DNA of 64,000 nt, taken from NCBI GenBank assembly GCA_028752905.1, contig JAQNBH010000012.1, positions 24,623,816 to 24,687,815 on the forward strand. Reading direction: 5' to 3'. Source of the stretch: Cladorhizidae sp. MBARI D1340-BT2. Lineage: Eukaryota > Porifera > Demospongiae > Poecilosclerida > Cladorhizidae. The position numbers and the translations under genes were made by a program. A model generated the notes under the pieces. The model searched no databases and was not told the origin of the DNA. It was given only the letters and a program-made list of their open reading frames with translations. Each line of letters begins with the position of its first letter. Position 1 is the stretch's first letter. Positions 24,490 to 34,568 of the stretch are shown piece after piece.

Positions 24490-25190
24490 AATGGATAACT
24501 GGGATGGGGAAGGGGTAGAAATGGGGTAGAAATGGGGTAGAAATGGGTGAATAAGATGAACTGCTTCCTCCAGAACTGCTCACAGCTGCTATGAGCTTTC
24601 TGAATAGGACTTTGGCATTTCCAGCAGACTGAGTCCGGGAATTCTACCTCTCTACTCTTTGCTCCCAGGTCACTGTCGGCTTCCGAGCTTCGTTGGAAGA
24701 GAGCGAGGGCTCTGGATGTTGCTGAATGTGCTTTTCGCTGCGAAGAGAGTTATTTGTTCCTCTTCACTCGGAGAAGTGTTGTAGTCTGAGGAGATGATAT
24801 TGGAGAGTCCGACACATTGTCCATAGTTGGCTCGACTTTAGCATGCTAGCTGAGGTTTGTGTAGCTCTGCTGTAGATGGGTCACTGACGGTCAGCATATC
24901 TGGGCTATAGGCGACCCTTTTCCTTTCAGAGTGAAAACAACTCTGGCGTGCCCCCCCCCCCCCCCAATTTTTTTAAATTAACTACGCGCTACGTGTTTTA
25001 CGGTTTGTTGCCTTTTAGCGGTTATAGACGGTAAACAAAGTCGGCCTCCTTTCTCTAGAAAATGACAAAGGACTAACAAGGCAATGAAATTCAAAAAGTT
25101 GCAAGCAGTTTAAAGGCGGGTTGATGATCCTGCAGCTTCCTATATTTGTCCGCATAGTTTATGCCAGACAAGAATAACGGGCATGACGCG
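24490..25190 (-). other. Possible PIKFYVE 5' exons and head-to-head upstream region, left
   Basis: Upstream of the pre-FYVE exon both arms conserve open stretches: a Met-started frame reading MDNVSDSPISSP at about 24838, a Ser-rich piece NSRTQSAGNAKV reminiscent of the SRTQS segment in PIKFYVE N-termini, and the frame MRSQINKPSNLEVN at 24157-24489. I could not link them in one phase, and the arms differ by a 10 bp indel here. About 350 bp separate this from an opposite-strand frame at 25193, so the region may contain a divergent promoter. Confidence 0.3.
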
Positions 25191-25192
25191 AG

Positions 25193-25417
25193 TTGCACAG
25201 AATATGTGCGGGCCTGTGCGACCCTACACACTTTAAGTGCAGGCTAGACGAGCAAGAGTCTGAGATTGATGAGCTTAAAAGAAATAGGTTAATTTTTTTG
25301 AAGACGAGTGTGAAGAGCTTAATGTCAGCAGAGAATCTTTGTAATGAAAATGAGTATTCTCCTACTTTTACATCCTACCTGCAGAGATGCATCTCTAGTA
25401 TAAATGTATGTAGGTAA
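25193..25417 (+). pseudogene. Coiled-coil-like coding fragment truncated at inner breakpoint, left
   Basis: The frame starting MHRICAGLCDPTHFKC continues with DEQESEIDELKRNRLIFLKT, which has coiled-coil character. It points toward the spacer, and its match to the right arm ends at 25380. I do not recognise the gene. It could be a neighbour of PIKFYVE cut by the rearrangement, or the first-ORF part of a non-LTR element. Confidence 0.3.
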
Positions 25418-25537
25418 GTCATATTAGGAAAGCCCCTCCCCCCCCACTTTCATCAGGCTGAAGCACAAAAATGAAATAGATAGCAATCACTGAAGGACAA
25501 ACACCAGCTTTGATGTAGCCTATGTAACTAAAATTAA

Positions 25538-26985
25538 CTCTTTTCCCGGTGTAAGCGCCATAAAAATCAATCCTTGGGTTGTTTTGCAAAACAAAAATAT
25601 CATAAAATAGCTGCTATTCTAACAAAATTATACGGCAATAGCCATGGTAACTAGGGAAATCCCGCTGTAAAGTTCAAGGGGTCAATTCTGCCATAGAATT
25701 TAAAATGGTCGAAAGGCTATCTTTTGATGAGGTGCTCACAGCGGTCCTGGACGACAACTTCGACGACTTCGGGTTATCTGACGATGAATATGAGGAAGGG
25801 GAGAGTGAAGCTATCTATGCCTACCGTGGACAGCCCAGTTTGGATTGTGACCAAGTAGAGCTACTCAGCAGAGACTTTTCCAATCGAAACCATGGCAGTA
25901 TGGACAAAGCTATGGCTGTTGAAGGCGAAGGCATTGATCCTGGCAGTCCTCCTGGTAAGTCAATGAACTTTGCTAGCTATATATAAAGCCTGATAGTCTG
26001 AGGAGCTGGCTAAATCATGGTGTTAGCTACACCTGTGTAATAGCCTACTTTCCTTTATAGTTCTAGCTGTACTTGATTCCTTGACTTGTCTAATAAGTTG
26101 ACGAATAACAACTCTATCATGTTCAGGTTTGATGGAGCAAGTGATGGACCACGACGGAGATAATACCATGGCACAGCTTCCCCACGTTCAGATGAGTTCT
26201 GATAAAGATAGTGATGCAAACACACCTACCCCACTCTCTTCATCCATACTGCACGAGGACGCTCGTCTTATAGACCTACACAAGGACGTACTTTTCTCAG
26301 AAGTAGGAGAGACCAACTCTCCCCCTTACCTTCATCCAGTGCTAGTCTTACTGCACGAGGACACTTGTATATCAGACTATGAGTATGTCATTACAGAGTA
26401 TTGTATTGTATAATTGCTCTTTGATTCTGTGTACATTGTATCAATATTATTGGTTATGGGAATTGTATCAATAATATTGGTGGGAATTCTATACAGTAGA
26501 AATTATGTCCTCTCTGTTAGTCAGGCAAACGTCTGTCATACCACAGCATATCTCAGTTGTTCCTAAAGTTGGCTGAAAATAGAAGGATATTTATAATAGG
26601 CAGCACAGGCATCTGACACTTTCCCATTAAAAAATATATATATATATACTGTATATAATATATATTGATGATCCTATTGTTTTAATGTTTGTTTGTTATT
26701 CTGTTTATTGGACATTGTATTTAATATTGTATTATTAAATAAACATCTACAATACAATAATATACAATTTTAATTTTTGTAAAAATTATTAAACATAATG
26801 ATATTCATACATGTGTGGTTTGGTTACCTAGCAACGTGAATTGACCACAATAATGTCCAATAGTAGAGCTATCTTGTGGTATATGGTTGCTAGGGACTAT
26901 TGTTAACCTCTGATTTAATATCAATTTATTTGTACTTAATGGTCAATTTTTAATTTTTTCCCAAATAAACTCACCGGGAGAAGAG
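25538..26985 (+). mobile_element. piggyBac-like element with TTAA target site
   Basis: TTAA stands at 25534-25537 and 26986-26989. The element begins CTCTTTTCCCGGTG and ends CACCGGGAGAAGAG, inverted repeats with one mismatch. TTAA duplication is the hallmark of piggyBac-type transposons. The 1.45 kb interior has coding frames for an acidic protein N-terminus only; no DDD transposase core is present, so the element is non-autonomous or internally deleted. Confidence 0.7.
25705..26413 (+). CDS. Acidic two-exon ORF inside piggyBac-like element
   Basis: The first exon starts MVERLSFDEVLTAVLDDNFD and contains FGLSDDEYEEGESE; a donor CCTG/GTAAGT lies at about 25954. A second open stretch follows the acceptor TTCAG near 26127 (LMEQVMDHDGDN) and ends at 26413. 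Acidic, Ser/Asp-rich N-termini of this look are common in piggyBac-derived proteins. Here it is separated from any catalytic region. The product is probably not functional as a transposase. Confidence 0.4.
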
Positions 26986-27119
26986 TTAAATGAACAGGAT
27001 TACTGTAAGGATATTGGATAGCGGAGCAGGAAGGACGAGGACAAATGAAATGGAGGATGTTTGCGGTGCTTAATCAGGCATCTTGAAGTTCAAACCAATA
27101 CCTTGGAGGAAGCAGCTGA

Positions 27120-27560
27120 AGTGAAATTAGCCTCGACTTATAATCTGAAGTGAAGTCATCCAGTATGAACTTTGTAGCTCATCTCTGCATTTATATTCTG
27201 AAGTGAAGTCATCAAGTTTAATTAAACTTTGTAGCTCGTCTCTACATTTATAATCTGATGATCAAGTATAAACTTTGTAGCTCGTCTCTGCATTTATAAT
27301 CTGGAGTGAAGTCATCAAGTATATATAAACTTTGTAGCTCGTCTCTGCATTTATAATCTGAAGTGAAGTAATCAAGTATAAACTTTGTAGCTCGTCTCTG
27401 CATTTATAATCTGAAGTGAAGTAATCAAGTATAAACTTTGTAGCTCCTCTGCATTTATAATCTGAAGTGATGTCATCAAGTATAAACTTTGTAGCTCGTC
27501 TCTGCATTTAAAATCTGAAGTGAAGTCATCCAGTATAAACTTTGTAGCTTGTCTCTGAAC
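27120..27560. repeat. 53 bp minisatellite derived from reverse transcriptase 3' coding region
   Basis: About eight tandem units with the core AACTTTGTAGCTCGTCTCTG followed by CATTTATAATCTGAAGTGAA. On the minus strand each unit translates to ATKFILDDFTSDYKCRDE, which is the conserved C-terminal segment QRRATKFIL.D.TSDYK of CR1/L2-like reverse transcriptases. The array directly continues the retrotransposon relic at 27565. Confidence 0.8.
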
Positions 27561-27564
27561 TTTT

Positions 27565-29870
27565 TCAGGACACAAGATGTCCTTCACCAGATGCAGTCTC
27601 CACAACTGTGAACAGAAACATAATCTGTAACGAACTAGAGAAAAGTAAAGTCGTGGTTTCAGGATCTTGCTTTTTGAGAAAATCATAAATGGAGTGACCT
27701 ACAGGCAGGTGCACATATTCTGTTGATTGACCAGGTAAACAGTGATCCCTAGGTCTCCATGCTCCTCTGCACATATGAAAGGTTGTCCGTTGATGGAGTA
27801 GGTAGTTGGGGTTTGAGTTGATAAAGTGTATTGCATTGCAGCACATTTGGTTGAGTTGACTGATAACCTCCATGTTAAGCACCACAAAGACAAGGCGTCC
27901 AGGTACCGCTGCAAATGAATCTGACTGTCCATGTTTTTAAAATCTCTTTTAGGATCTTTGTATCACCAGCAAATAAATAAATCGAGCAAAATGACATGGA
28001 ACTTGGGGTATCATTTATATATATGAGGAACAACAAAGGCCCAAGAACATTTCCCTGTGGAACACATAATCTCATTGGAAGTAGATCAGATGAAGCTCCT
28101 TCAACCGACACAAGGTGTGTATGATCTGTGAGATAAGCCCTGAACCAGCACCACCGGGTCCAGTTATACCAACTAGCCAAAGCTTATCATGTAGTTCAGG
28201 AAGAGGAATGATATCAAAAGCTTTTTTGATGTCCAGATAAACATCACATGCTCCTGTTCTCAATAGCTTTCATGGTCACAGAACAGGAGGACAGTAACTG
28301 GGATAGACATGAATGGTTCTTCAAAAAGTCATGTTGATTATTAAAGTGGGGCCAAATATAATCATTAAGGGGGGAATAATGTCAAAATGCTAACTTTAAC
28401 TTTTTTTAACAACTATTTTAAATGGTGTCTCTGCTCATATAGAAGTCATATTCCAAGTTTCAGAACATTTGAAGATTCTACGATGTAGTTACGACAGCTT
28501 TTGCACTCACTATTTTCATTAGAAACCCAGCAAGTGTGAAGAAGAATCACGTCGCATTAGATTAGAAGAATTTCCACATATTTCCACAAATTTCTCCCTC
28601 GTTTCTCACCCAAACTCCATAATTTATATATCACCAGAATGCTTATTGTGTGCTCTTTAACCTAAATTATTTTATTTTCACTGTTATGAGAATGTGTTGG
28701 GTATAGACCAGCATATCTGCATGTGGTTTGTATGGGATTTCCCCCCCCTCTCCTGTGGTGCATTATCATACTTATTCAAATAGTTTAGGTGAAACTACTA
28801 CTTGTACTCTTACCATAAACCACCTAGCAGCCACTTAGCATTATTAATGGCTTTTTAATTTGTGGACTGGATTTCCTGGCTGACACTTTGGCATAAAAAA
28901 TATATATGACAAAAGTTAAATACATCATTAAATAGCTTATCTTCTAAGCTACATTTTGGTACAAAAATTATGTTGATAGAGAGTAGTGGGTGGAAAATAT
29001 GATTGGTATTGTCGAGGTGTATTTTTTTAACATTATTCCCCCCTTAAGTTTAGAGTAAATAACAGACTCCAAGAGTTTTGATCGAGACATAGCAGGGAAA
29101 TAGGTCGATAGTTTTGCACTGTTGAGTGATCACCACTTTGGGATAATTTTGTGAATCTTCCATTCGTCTGGGATTGTACATGAATCAATGCAAGATATAA
29201 GGAGATGAGTGATGGGAGACAACAATGAGTGGGCACATAGCTTCAGAATGATTGTCAATTCCAGGAGCTTTATCAGTTTCAAAGGTCTTAAGAGCCTTGA
29301 AAACATCAGGTTGGTTGATGGATATGTGGTTAAAGTACTCGAGTTGTCTGCTGAGGATGCTATTAGTGACTAGGTAAGGTTGGGTGGGATAGGATTATCT
29401 CTAGTCGACGAGATCATACAAGGTGAGGGGTGAAGTACCGAGCTATGCATGGGTGTGATTGGTTTGTGGGGGATGGAAGGTCTTCAAGAGAAGGGAGAAC
29501 AAGATCACTTGTGGTAAAAACAGAGTTAAAGAACAAGTTGAGGGGTCTGGCTTTTTTGAGTGGATATTTGACCACAGCTGATTCATGTATAATAGGGCTC
29601 TTTGGATATGACAATAAATTGAGATATCTGTAATTTTCCTGAGTTAGCGTGGAAGGCAGGAACTAAGTTACATTCATGTGCTGATTGTATGAACTGCTAA
29701 AGATTTGACTCAATAGAAAGTAGTAGCTTGGACTCTTGATGAATGGTGGGTTTACATTTTTGATGACGACAAAGGGTGCTAATAAATGTCTGATTTCTTA
29801 ATTAACTAAACCATCGACGAGGAGAAGAAGTAATTTTAGCAACAGGAACAAACTTATGGCAAGCACTCTC
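27565..29870 (-). pseudogene. CR1/L2-like non-LTR reverse transcriptase relic
   Basis: On the minus strand, in order: KARPLNLFFNSVFT (29414-29614), NYRPISLLC (29033-29236), DVYLDIKKAFDIIP then VPQGNVLGPLLFLIYIND, LFAGDTK in place of the catalytic FADD, and a C-terminal VQRQATKFILDD. No endonuclease region is seen, so the copy is 5'-truncated. It is frameshifted in several places and the catalytic FADD is altered. A MITE at 28369-29043 interrupts it. Confidence 0.8.
28369..29043. mobile_element. TTAA-flanked MITE nested in the reverse transcriptase relic
   Basis: Terminal inverted repeats GGGGGGAATAATGT and ACATTATTCCCCCC are bounded by TTAA at 28365-28368 and 29044-29047. The 675 bp interior is AT-rich with no ORF. 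When it is skipped, the reverse transcriptase motifs on either side are adjacent, which independently supports the insertion boundaries. TTAA again points to piggyBac-type mobilisation, with termini unlike those at 25538. Confidence 0.75.
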
Positions 29871-29874
29871 TTTA

Positions 29875-30062
29875 AGGTAGGATGTAGGAGTAGGGGAAGA
29901 CTCATTTTCATTACAAAGATTCTCTGCTGACATTAAGCTCTTCACACTCGTCTTCAAAAAAATCAACCTATTTCTTTTAAGCTCATCAATCTCAGACTCT
30001 TGCTCGTCTAGCCTGCACTTAAAGTGTGTAGGGTCGCACAGGCCCTCACATATTCTGTGCAA
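29875..30062 (-). pseudogene. Coiled-coil-like coding fragment truncated at inner breakpoint, right
   Basis: Mirror copy of the left fragment (starts MHRICEGLCDPTHFKC). The two frames are preserved over 60 residues with few substitutions, then diverge exactly at the inner palindrome boundary. Beyond that the right copy runs into reverse-transcriptase-relic DNA. Confidence 0.3.
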
Positions 30063-30229
30063 CTCGCGTCATGCCCGTTATTCTTGTCTGGCATAAACTA
30101 TGCGGACAAATATAGGAAGCTGCAGAATCATCAACCCGCCTTTAAACTGCTTGCAACTTTTTGATATCCATTGCCTTGTTTAAGTCCTTTGTCATTTTCT
30201 AGAGAAAGGAGGCTGACTTTGTTTACCGT

Positions 30230-30978
30230 CTATAGGGCAATAAACCGTAAAACCTCTGCGCGCAGGTAATAAAGTTTTTGGTCCGCGCACGCCAGAGTTG
30301 TTTTCACTCTGAAAGGAAAAGGGTCGCCTATAGCCCAGATATGCTGACCGTCAGTGACCCATCTACAGCAGAGCTACACAAACCTCAGCTAGCATGCTAA
30401 AGTCGAGCCAACTATGGACAATGTGTCGGACTCTCCAATATCATCTCCTCAGACTACAACACTTCTCCGAGTGAAGAGGAACAAATAACTCTCTTCGCTC
30501 CTTTCGAAGCGAATAAGCACATTCAGCAACATCCAGAGCCCTCGCTCTCTTCCAACGAAGCTCGGAAGCCGACAGTGACCTGGGAGCAAAGAGTAGAGAG
30601 GTAGAATTCCCGGACTCAGTCTGCTGGAAATGCCAAAGTCCTATTCAGAAAGCTCATAGCAGCTGTGAGCAGTTCTGGAGGAAGCAGTTCATCTTATTCA
30701 CCCATTTCTACCCCATTTCTACCCCTTCCCCAGCCTAGTTATCCATTGTGAGGAGCCAAATTAACAAACCAAGTAATTTGGAGGTCAATGTCAATCTTTG
30801 CCCCCCAGAAGGGCTGGGACGGAGGGGTCACCTTCACTATGGAAGATTCAGTCCCAGCTCTTCTATCAGCAGCAGCAATATGGCTTCTTGTAGTGGACGG
30901 CGTAGTATTTTGGGAGAAGGTGTGATCGTGGAACGAAGCGTGAGAGAGGATAAAAAATTTCTCTTGCCTCTTATTCAG
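30230..30978 (+). other. Possible PIKFYVE 5' exons and upstream region, right
   Basis: Mirror of 24255-25020. A CpG-rich patch (GCGCGCAGG, CCGCGCACGCC) at 30255-30292 precedes the frame starting MDNVSDSPISSP at 30415. A second frame reads TSPSEEEQITLFAPFEANKH and runs to about 30603. Then come NSRTQSAGNAKV and a 267 bp frame from 30748. This is a candidate 5' end of the gene with its promoter, but the splice phase is unresolved. Confidence 0.3.
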
Positions 30979-31111
30979 ATGCCCACCAGAGAATGGTCAA
31001 GAGGGTTCTTGTAGAAGTGGCAAGGAAGATGGAGGCAGAGGAGGGGGTGGAACTGTTAATAAGACTGAGATGCTGAAGCGATTTGGAAATATTGCTGACA
31101 GTAAAGTGCAG
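30979..31111 (+). CDS. PIKFYVE: PIKFYVE pre-FYVE exon, right
   Basis: Mirror of the left exon with the same length, the acceptor TTATTCAG and the donor CAG/GTAATA. The C-terminal residues read FGNIADSKVQ, one substitution from the left copy. The phase joins cleanly to the FYVE exon at 34569. Confidence 0.6.
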
Positions 31112-32270
31112 GTAATATACACAGGGCAGAGGTAGTATAGTACATGTAATATATACAGGGCAGAGTTAGTATAGTACATGTAATATACACAGGGCAGAGG
31201 TAGTATAGTACATGTAATATATATATACAGGGCAGAGGTTAGTACATGTAATATGCACAGGGCAGAGGTAGTATAGTACATGTAATATACACAGGGCAGA
31301 GGTAATATAGTACATGTAATATACACAGGGCAGAGGTAGTATAGTACATGTAATATATATATACAGGGCAGAGGTTAGTACATGTAATATGCACAGGGCA
31401 GAGGTAGTATAGTACATGTAATATACACAGGGCAGAGGTAATATAGTACATGTAATATACACAGGGCAGAGGTAGTATAGTACATGTAATATATACAGGG
31501 CAGAGTTAGTATAGTACATGTAATATACACAGGGCAGAGGTAGTATAGTACATGTAATATATATATACAGGGCAGAGGTTAGTACATGTAATATGCACAG
31601 GGCAGAGGTAGTATAGTACATGTAATATATACAGGGCAGAGGTTAGTACATGTAATATGCACAGGGCAGAGGTAGTATAGTACATGTAATATATACAGGG
31701 CAGAGGTTAGTACATGTAATATATACAGGGCAGAGGTAGTGTAGTACATGTAATATACACAGGGCAGAGGTAGTGTAGTACATGTAATATATATATACAG
31801 GGCAGAGGTTAGTACATGTAATATGCACAGGGCAGAGGTAGTATAGTACATGTAATATATACAGGGCAGAGGTTAGTACATGTAATATACACAGGGCAGA
31901 GGTAGTATAGTACATGTAATATGCACAGGGCAGAGGTAGTATAGTACATGTAATATATACGGGGCAGAGGTTAGTACATGTAATATACACAGAGCAGAGG
32001 TAGTGTAGTACATGTAATATATACAGGGCAGAGGTTAGTACATGTAATATGCACAGGGCAGAGGTAGTATAGTACATGTAATATATACAGGGCAGAGGTT
32101 AGTACATGTAATATACACAGGGCAGAGGTAGAATAGTACATGTAATATACACAGGGCAGAGGTAGTATAGTACATGTAATATATACAGGGGCAAGGGTTG
32201 TTTAGTACAGGTAATACAACGTACTGTATATAGGTAATATACAGAGTGCAGGAATAGTACAGTTCAGGTA
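31112..32270. repeat. 34 bp minisatellite, right
   Basis: Inverse of the left array, about 35 units, beginning immediately at the GT of the exon donor at 31112. Blocks of several units recur (for example 31200-31330 and 31350-31450). Confidence 0.9.
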
Positions 32271-32677
32271 ATATACACAGGACAGAAGTTTTTTTAAAAA
32301 AATTTAAGGAAGTGGGGAGGGTTGGGGTTAAATAGACAAGTCATAGCCATGCATGGTGTGATCTATTCTTGCTTAGCCAGACTCATGTAATGCTGGAAAG
32401 GAACCCGGCCAACAAATGAATGTTTTGAACTGGTTAAGCTGGTAGCTGGCAAATGGCTAATGAATCTCTCTGACTCCACTGTGGCAATTTGCCACCCAAT
32501 ACAGTATATCTTTGCTATCTTGAGTTACACTTTTCTTGAGACACTCTCCAGACTCTGTTATTATCGGTTTGTTATGTGGCTTGAGTGCTGCCATGAGAGT
32601 ATTTGTCATGACGGCATGTCTGACTCTTGTGTAATGATATTCACTCTGTAAAGACACTCTATTTGGCATCATTTGTT

Positions 32678-32877
32678 TCACGATTCAAATATGTCTACTA
32701 ACACCAGGACAAGTGTAATCACTAAACTAATAGCTACACTGAGTATAGTGTTGTTGCAGGCTGCTATTGACTGGATTGTGCTGGATGTGGCTTTATCAGT
32801 TTCCAATGGACTATTGCTGCAAGTTACATTCATGTATGGAGTATGGCATTGTTGGTAGGTAGCCTGGAATACTGTGG
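32678..32877 (-). CDS. Candidate antisense exon encoding a C-terminal membrane segment, right
   Basis: Mirror of the left candidate. It has the same acceptor-like tract and a frame running QATYQQCHTPYMNVTCSN through SVAISLVITLVLVLVD to a stop. Translation could also begin at an upstream ATG (MALLFSTVFQ), which would make a 71-residue protein. Frame preservation despite indels is the main support. Confidence 0.35.
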
Positions 32878-33309
32878 AAAAGAGAAGTGCCATGGAAATG
32901 GAAGATGTTCACATCTCTGTTGGAACATGTCGACTTAAAGACACTGACACATGATTTAGCACACAATCATGACATGCTTGAGGTGTGTGTGAGATGGAGC
33001 TTGGTTGTTCTTCTTGTTCTTGACTCCTGCTAGAGTAGTATAGTCTCAATTGGTGATGGTCAGTGGTATGTGTTAATGGATATCACCTTGTGTGTGTGTG
33101 CATGTGTGTGTGTGTGTGCCCCTCTCACTTCCATTTGCAGACGCAACCTTGGAGTGGATGGTTGTAGCCGACACTTTTGTTATGTGCAAGGAAACTTTTG
33201 TATGCTTATTGAGCAGGTGCTCATCCTTGCATGGGTGTGGTCTGGTGTGGAGGTTTTTGTTGTTTTATCACATTTTCTCCCCCTGCCTGTTAAATTCTTC
33301 TTTCTCTTT

Positions 33310-34550
33310 CTGCAGTGTTTCTTTCTCTCCCCTACTGCTTCTCTTTCTCCATCTCCTCCTATCTCCTCCCTCTCCTCCTCCCTATCTCCCTCTCTTCCTC
33401 TGCCTTCTCTTCTACCTGTTCCTCCCTGTCCATCTGCTCCCTCTCCTCCTCCCTCTCCTCCTCCCTCTCCTCCCTCCCCTCCTCCCTCCCCTCCTCCCTC
33501 CCCTCCTCCCTCCCCTCCTCCCTCCCCTCCTCCCTCCCCTCCTCCCTCTCCTCCTCCCTCTCCTCCTCCCTCTCCTCCTCCCTCTACTCCTCCCTCTCCT
33601 CCTCCCTCTTCTCCTCCCTCTCCTCCTCCCTCTCCTCCTCCCTCTCCTCCTCCCTCTCCTCCTCCCTCTCCTCCTCCCTCTCCTCCTCCCTCTCCTCCTC
33701 CCTCTCCTCCCTCTCCTCCTCCCTCTCCTCCTCCCTCTCCTCCTCCCTCTCCTCCTCCCTCTCCTCCTCCCTCTCCTCCTCCCTCTCCTCCTCCCTCTCC
33801 TCCTCCCTCTCCTCCTCCCTCTCCTCCTCCCTCTCCTCCTCCCTCTCCTCCTCCCTCTCCTCCTCCCTCTCCTCTCCTCTCCTCCTCCCTCTCCTCCTCC
33901 CTCTCCTCCTCCCTCTCCTCCCTCTCCTCCTCCCTCTCCTCCTCCCTCTCCTCCCTCTCCTCCTCCCTCTCCTCCTCCCTCTCCTCCTCCCTCTCCTCCT
34001 CCCTCTCCTCCTCCCTCTCCTCCTCCCTCTCCTCCTCCCTCTCCTCCTCCCTCTCCTCCTCCCTCTCCTCCTCCCTCTCCTCCCTCTCCTCTCCCTCTCC
34101 TCCTCCCTCTCCTCCTCCCTCTCCTCCTCCCTCTCCTCCTCCCTCTCCTCCTCCCTCTCCTCCTCCCTCTCCTCCTCCCTATCCTCCCTCTCCTCCTCCC
34201 TCTCCTCCTCCCTCTCCTCCTCCCTCTCCTCCTCCCTCTCCTCCTCCCTCTCCTCCTCCCTCTCCTCCTCCCTCTCCTCCTCCCTCTCCTCCTCCCTCTC
34301 CTCCTCCCTCTCCTCCTCCCTCTCCTCCTCCCTCTCCTCCTCCCTCTCCTCCTCCCTCTCCTCCTCCCTCTCCTCCTCCCTCTCCTCCTCCCCTCCTCTC
34401 TCTCCTCCTCTCTCTCCTCCTCCCTCCCCTCCTCCCTCTCCTCCTCCCTCTCCCCTTCCATCTCCTCCCTCTCCTCATTGTACACTTCCTCTCCTCTTCC
34501 TCCCTCTCCTCCTCTTCCTCCCTTTCTCTCTCTTCCCTCTTCACTGCTTG
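33310..34550. repeat. CTCCTCCTCCCT array, right, strongly expanded
   Basis: About 1.2 kb of 12 bp CTCCTCCTCCCT units where the left arm has about 0.1 kb. It ends 20 bp before the FYVE exon acceptor, so it is an extreme intronic pyrimidine tract. It gives long frames of PPSPPPS, LLPLLLP, SSLSS and, on the other strand, GRRRGRRR, none supported as genes. Confidence 0.95.
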
Positions 34551-34568
34551 CTTGCTCTCATCTTGCAG

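Larger units (their letters stand above)
133..25380. repeat. Left arm of giant imperfect inverted repeat
   Basis: This 25.2 kb block reappears in reverse complement at about 29875-56877. Paired landmarks are exons at 463-534 and 56227-56298, 1426-1529 and 54828-54931, 13565-13804 and 42579-42818, and 21868-22050 and 34569-34751. The outer end is where matching stops after the motif TGGTCACAG; the inner end is after TACATCCTACCT. Exonic sequence is nearly identical, while introns differ by indels, array lengths and transposon insertions. Bases 1-132 (a GT-rich microsatellite followed by unique sequence) have no partner on the right. The breakpoints come from reading by eye and could move by tens of bases. 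Confidence 0.9.
25381..29874. other. Unique spacer of the palindrome
   Basis: The 4.5 kb between the two arms has no inverted counterpart. It contains a piggyBac-like element (25538-26985), a 53 bp minisatellite (27120-27560) and a broken CR1/L2-like reverse transcriptase (about 27565-29870, minus) interrupted by a TTAA-flanked MITE (28369-29043). The right inner breakpoint lies next to the 5'-truncated end of the reverse transcriptase. I see no ordinary host gene here. Confidence 0.8.
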
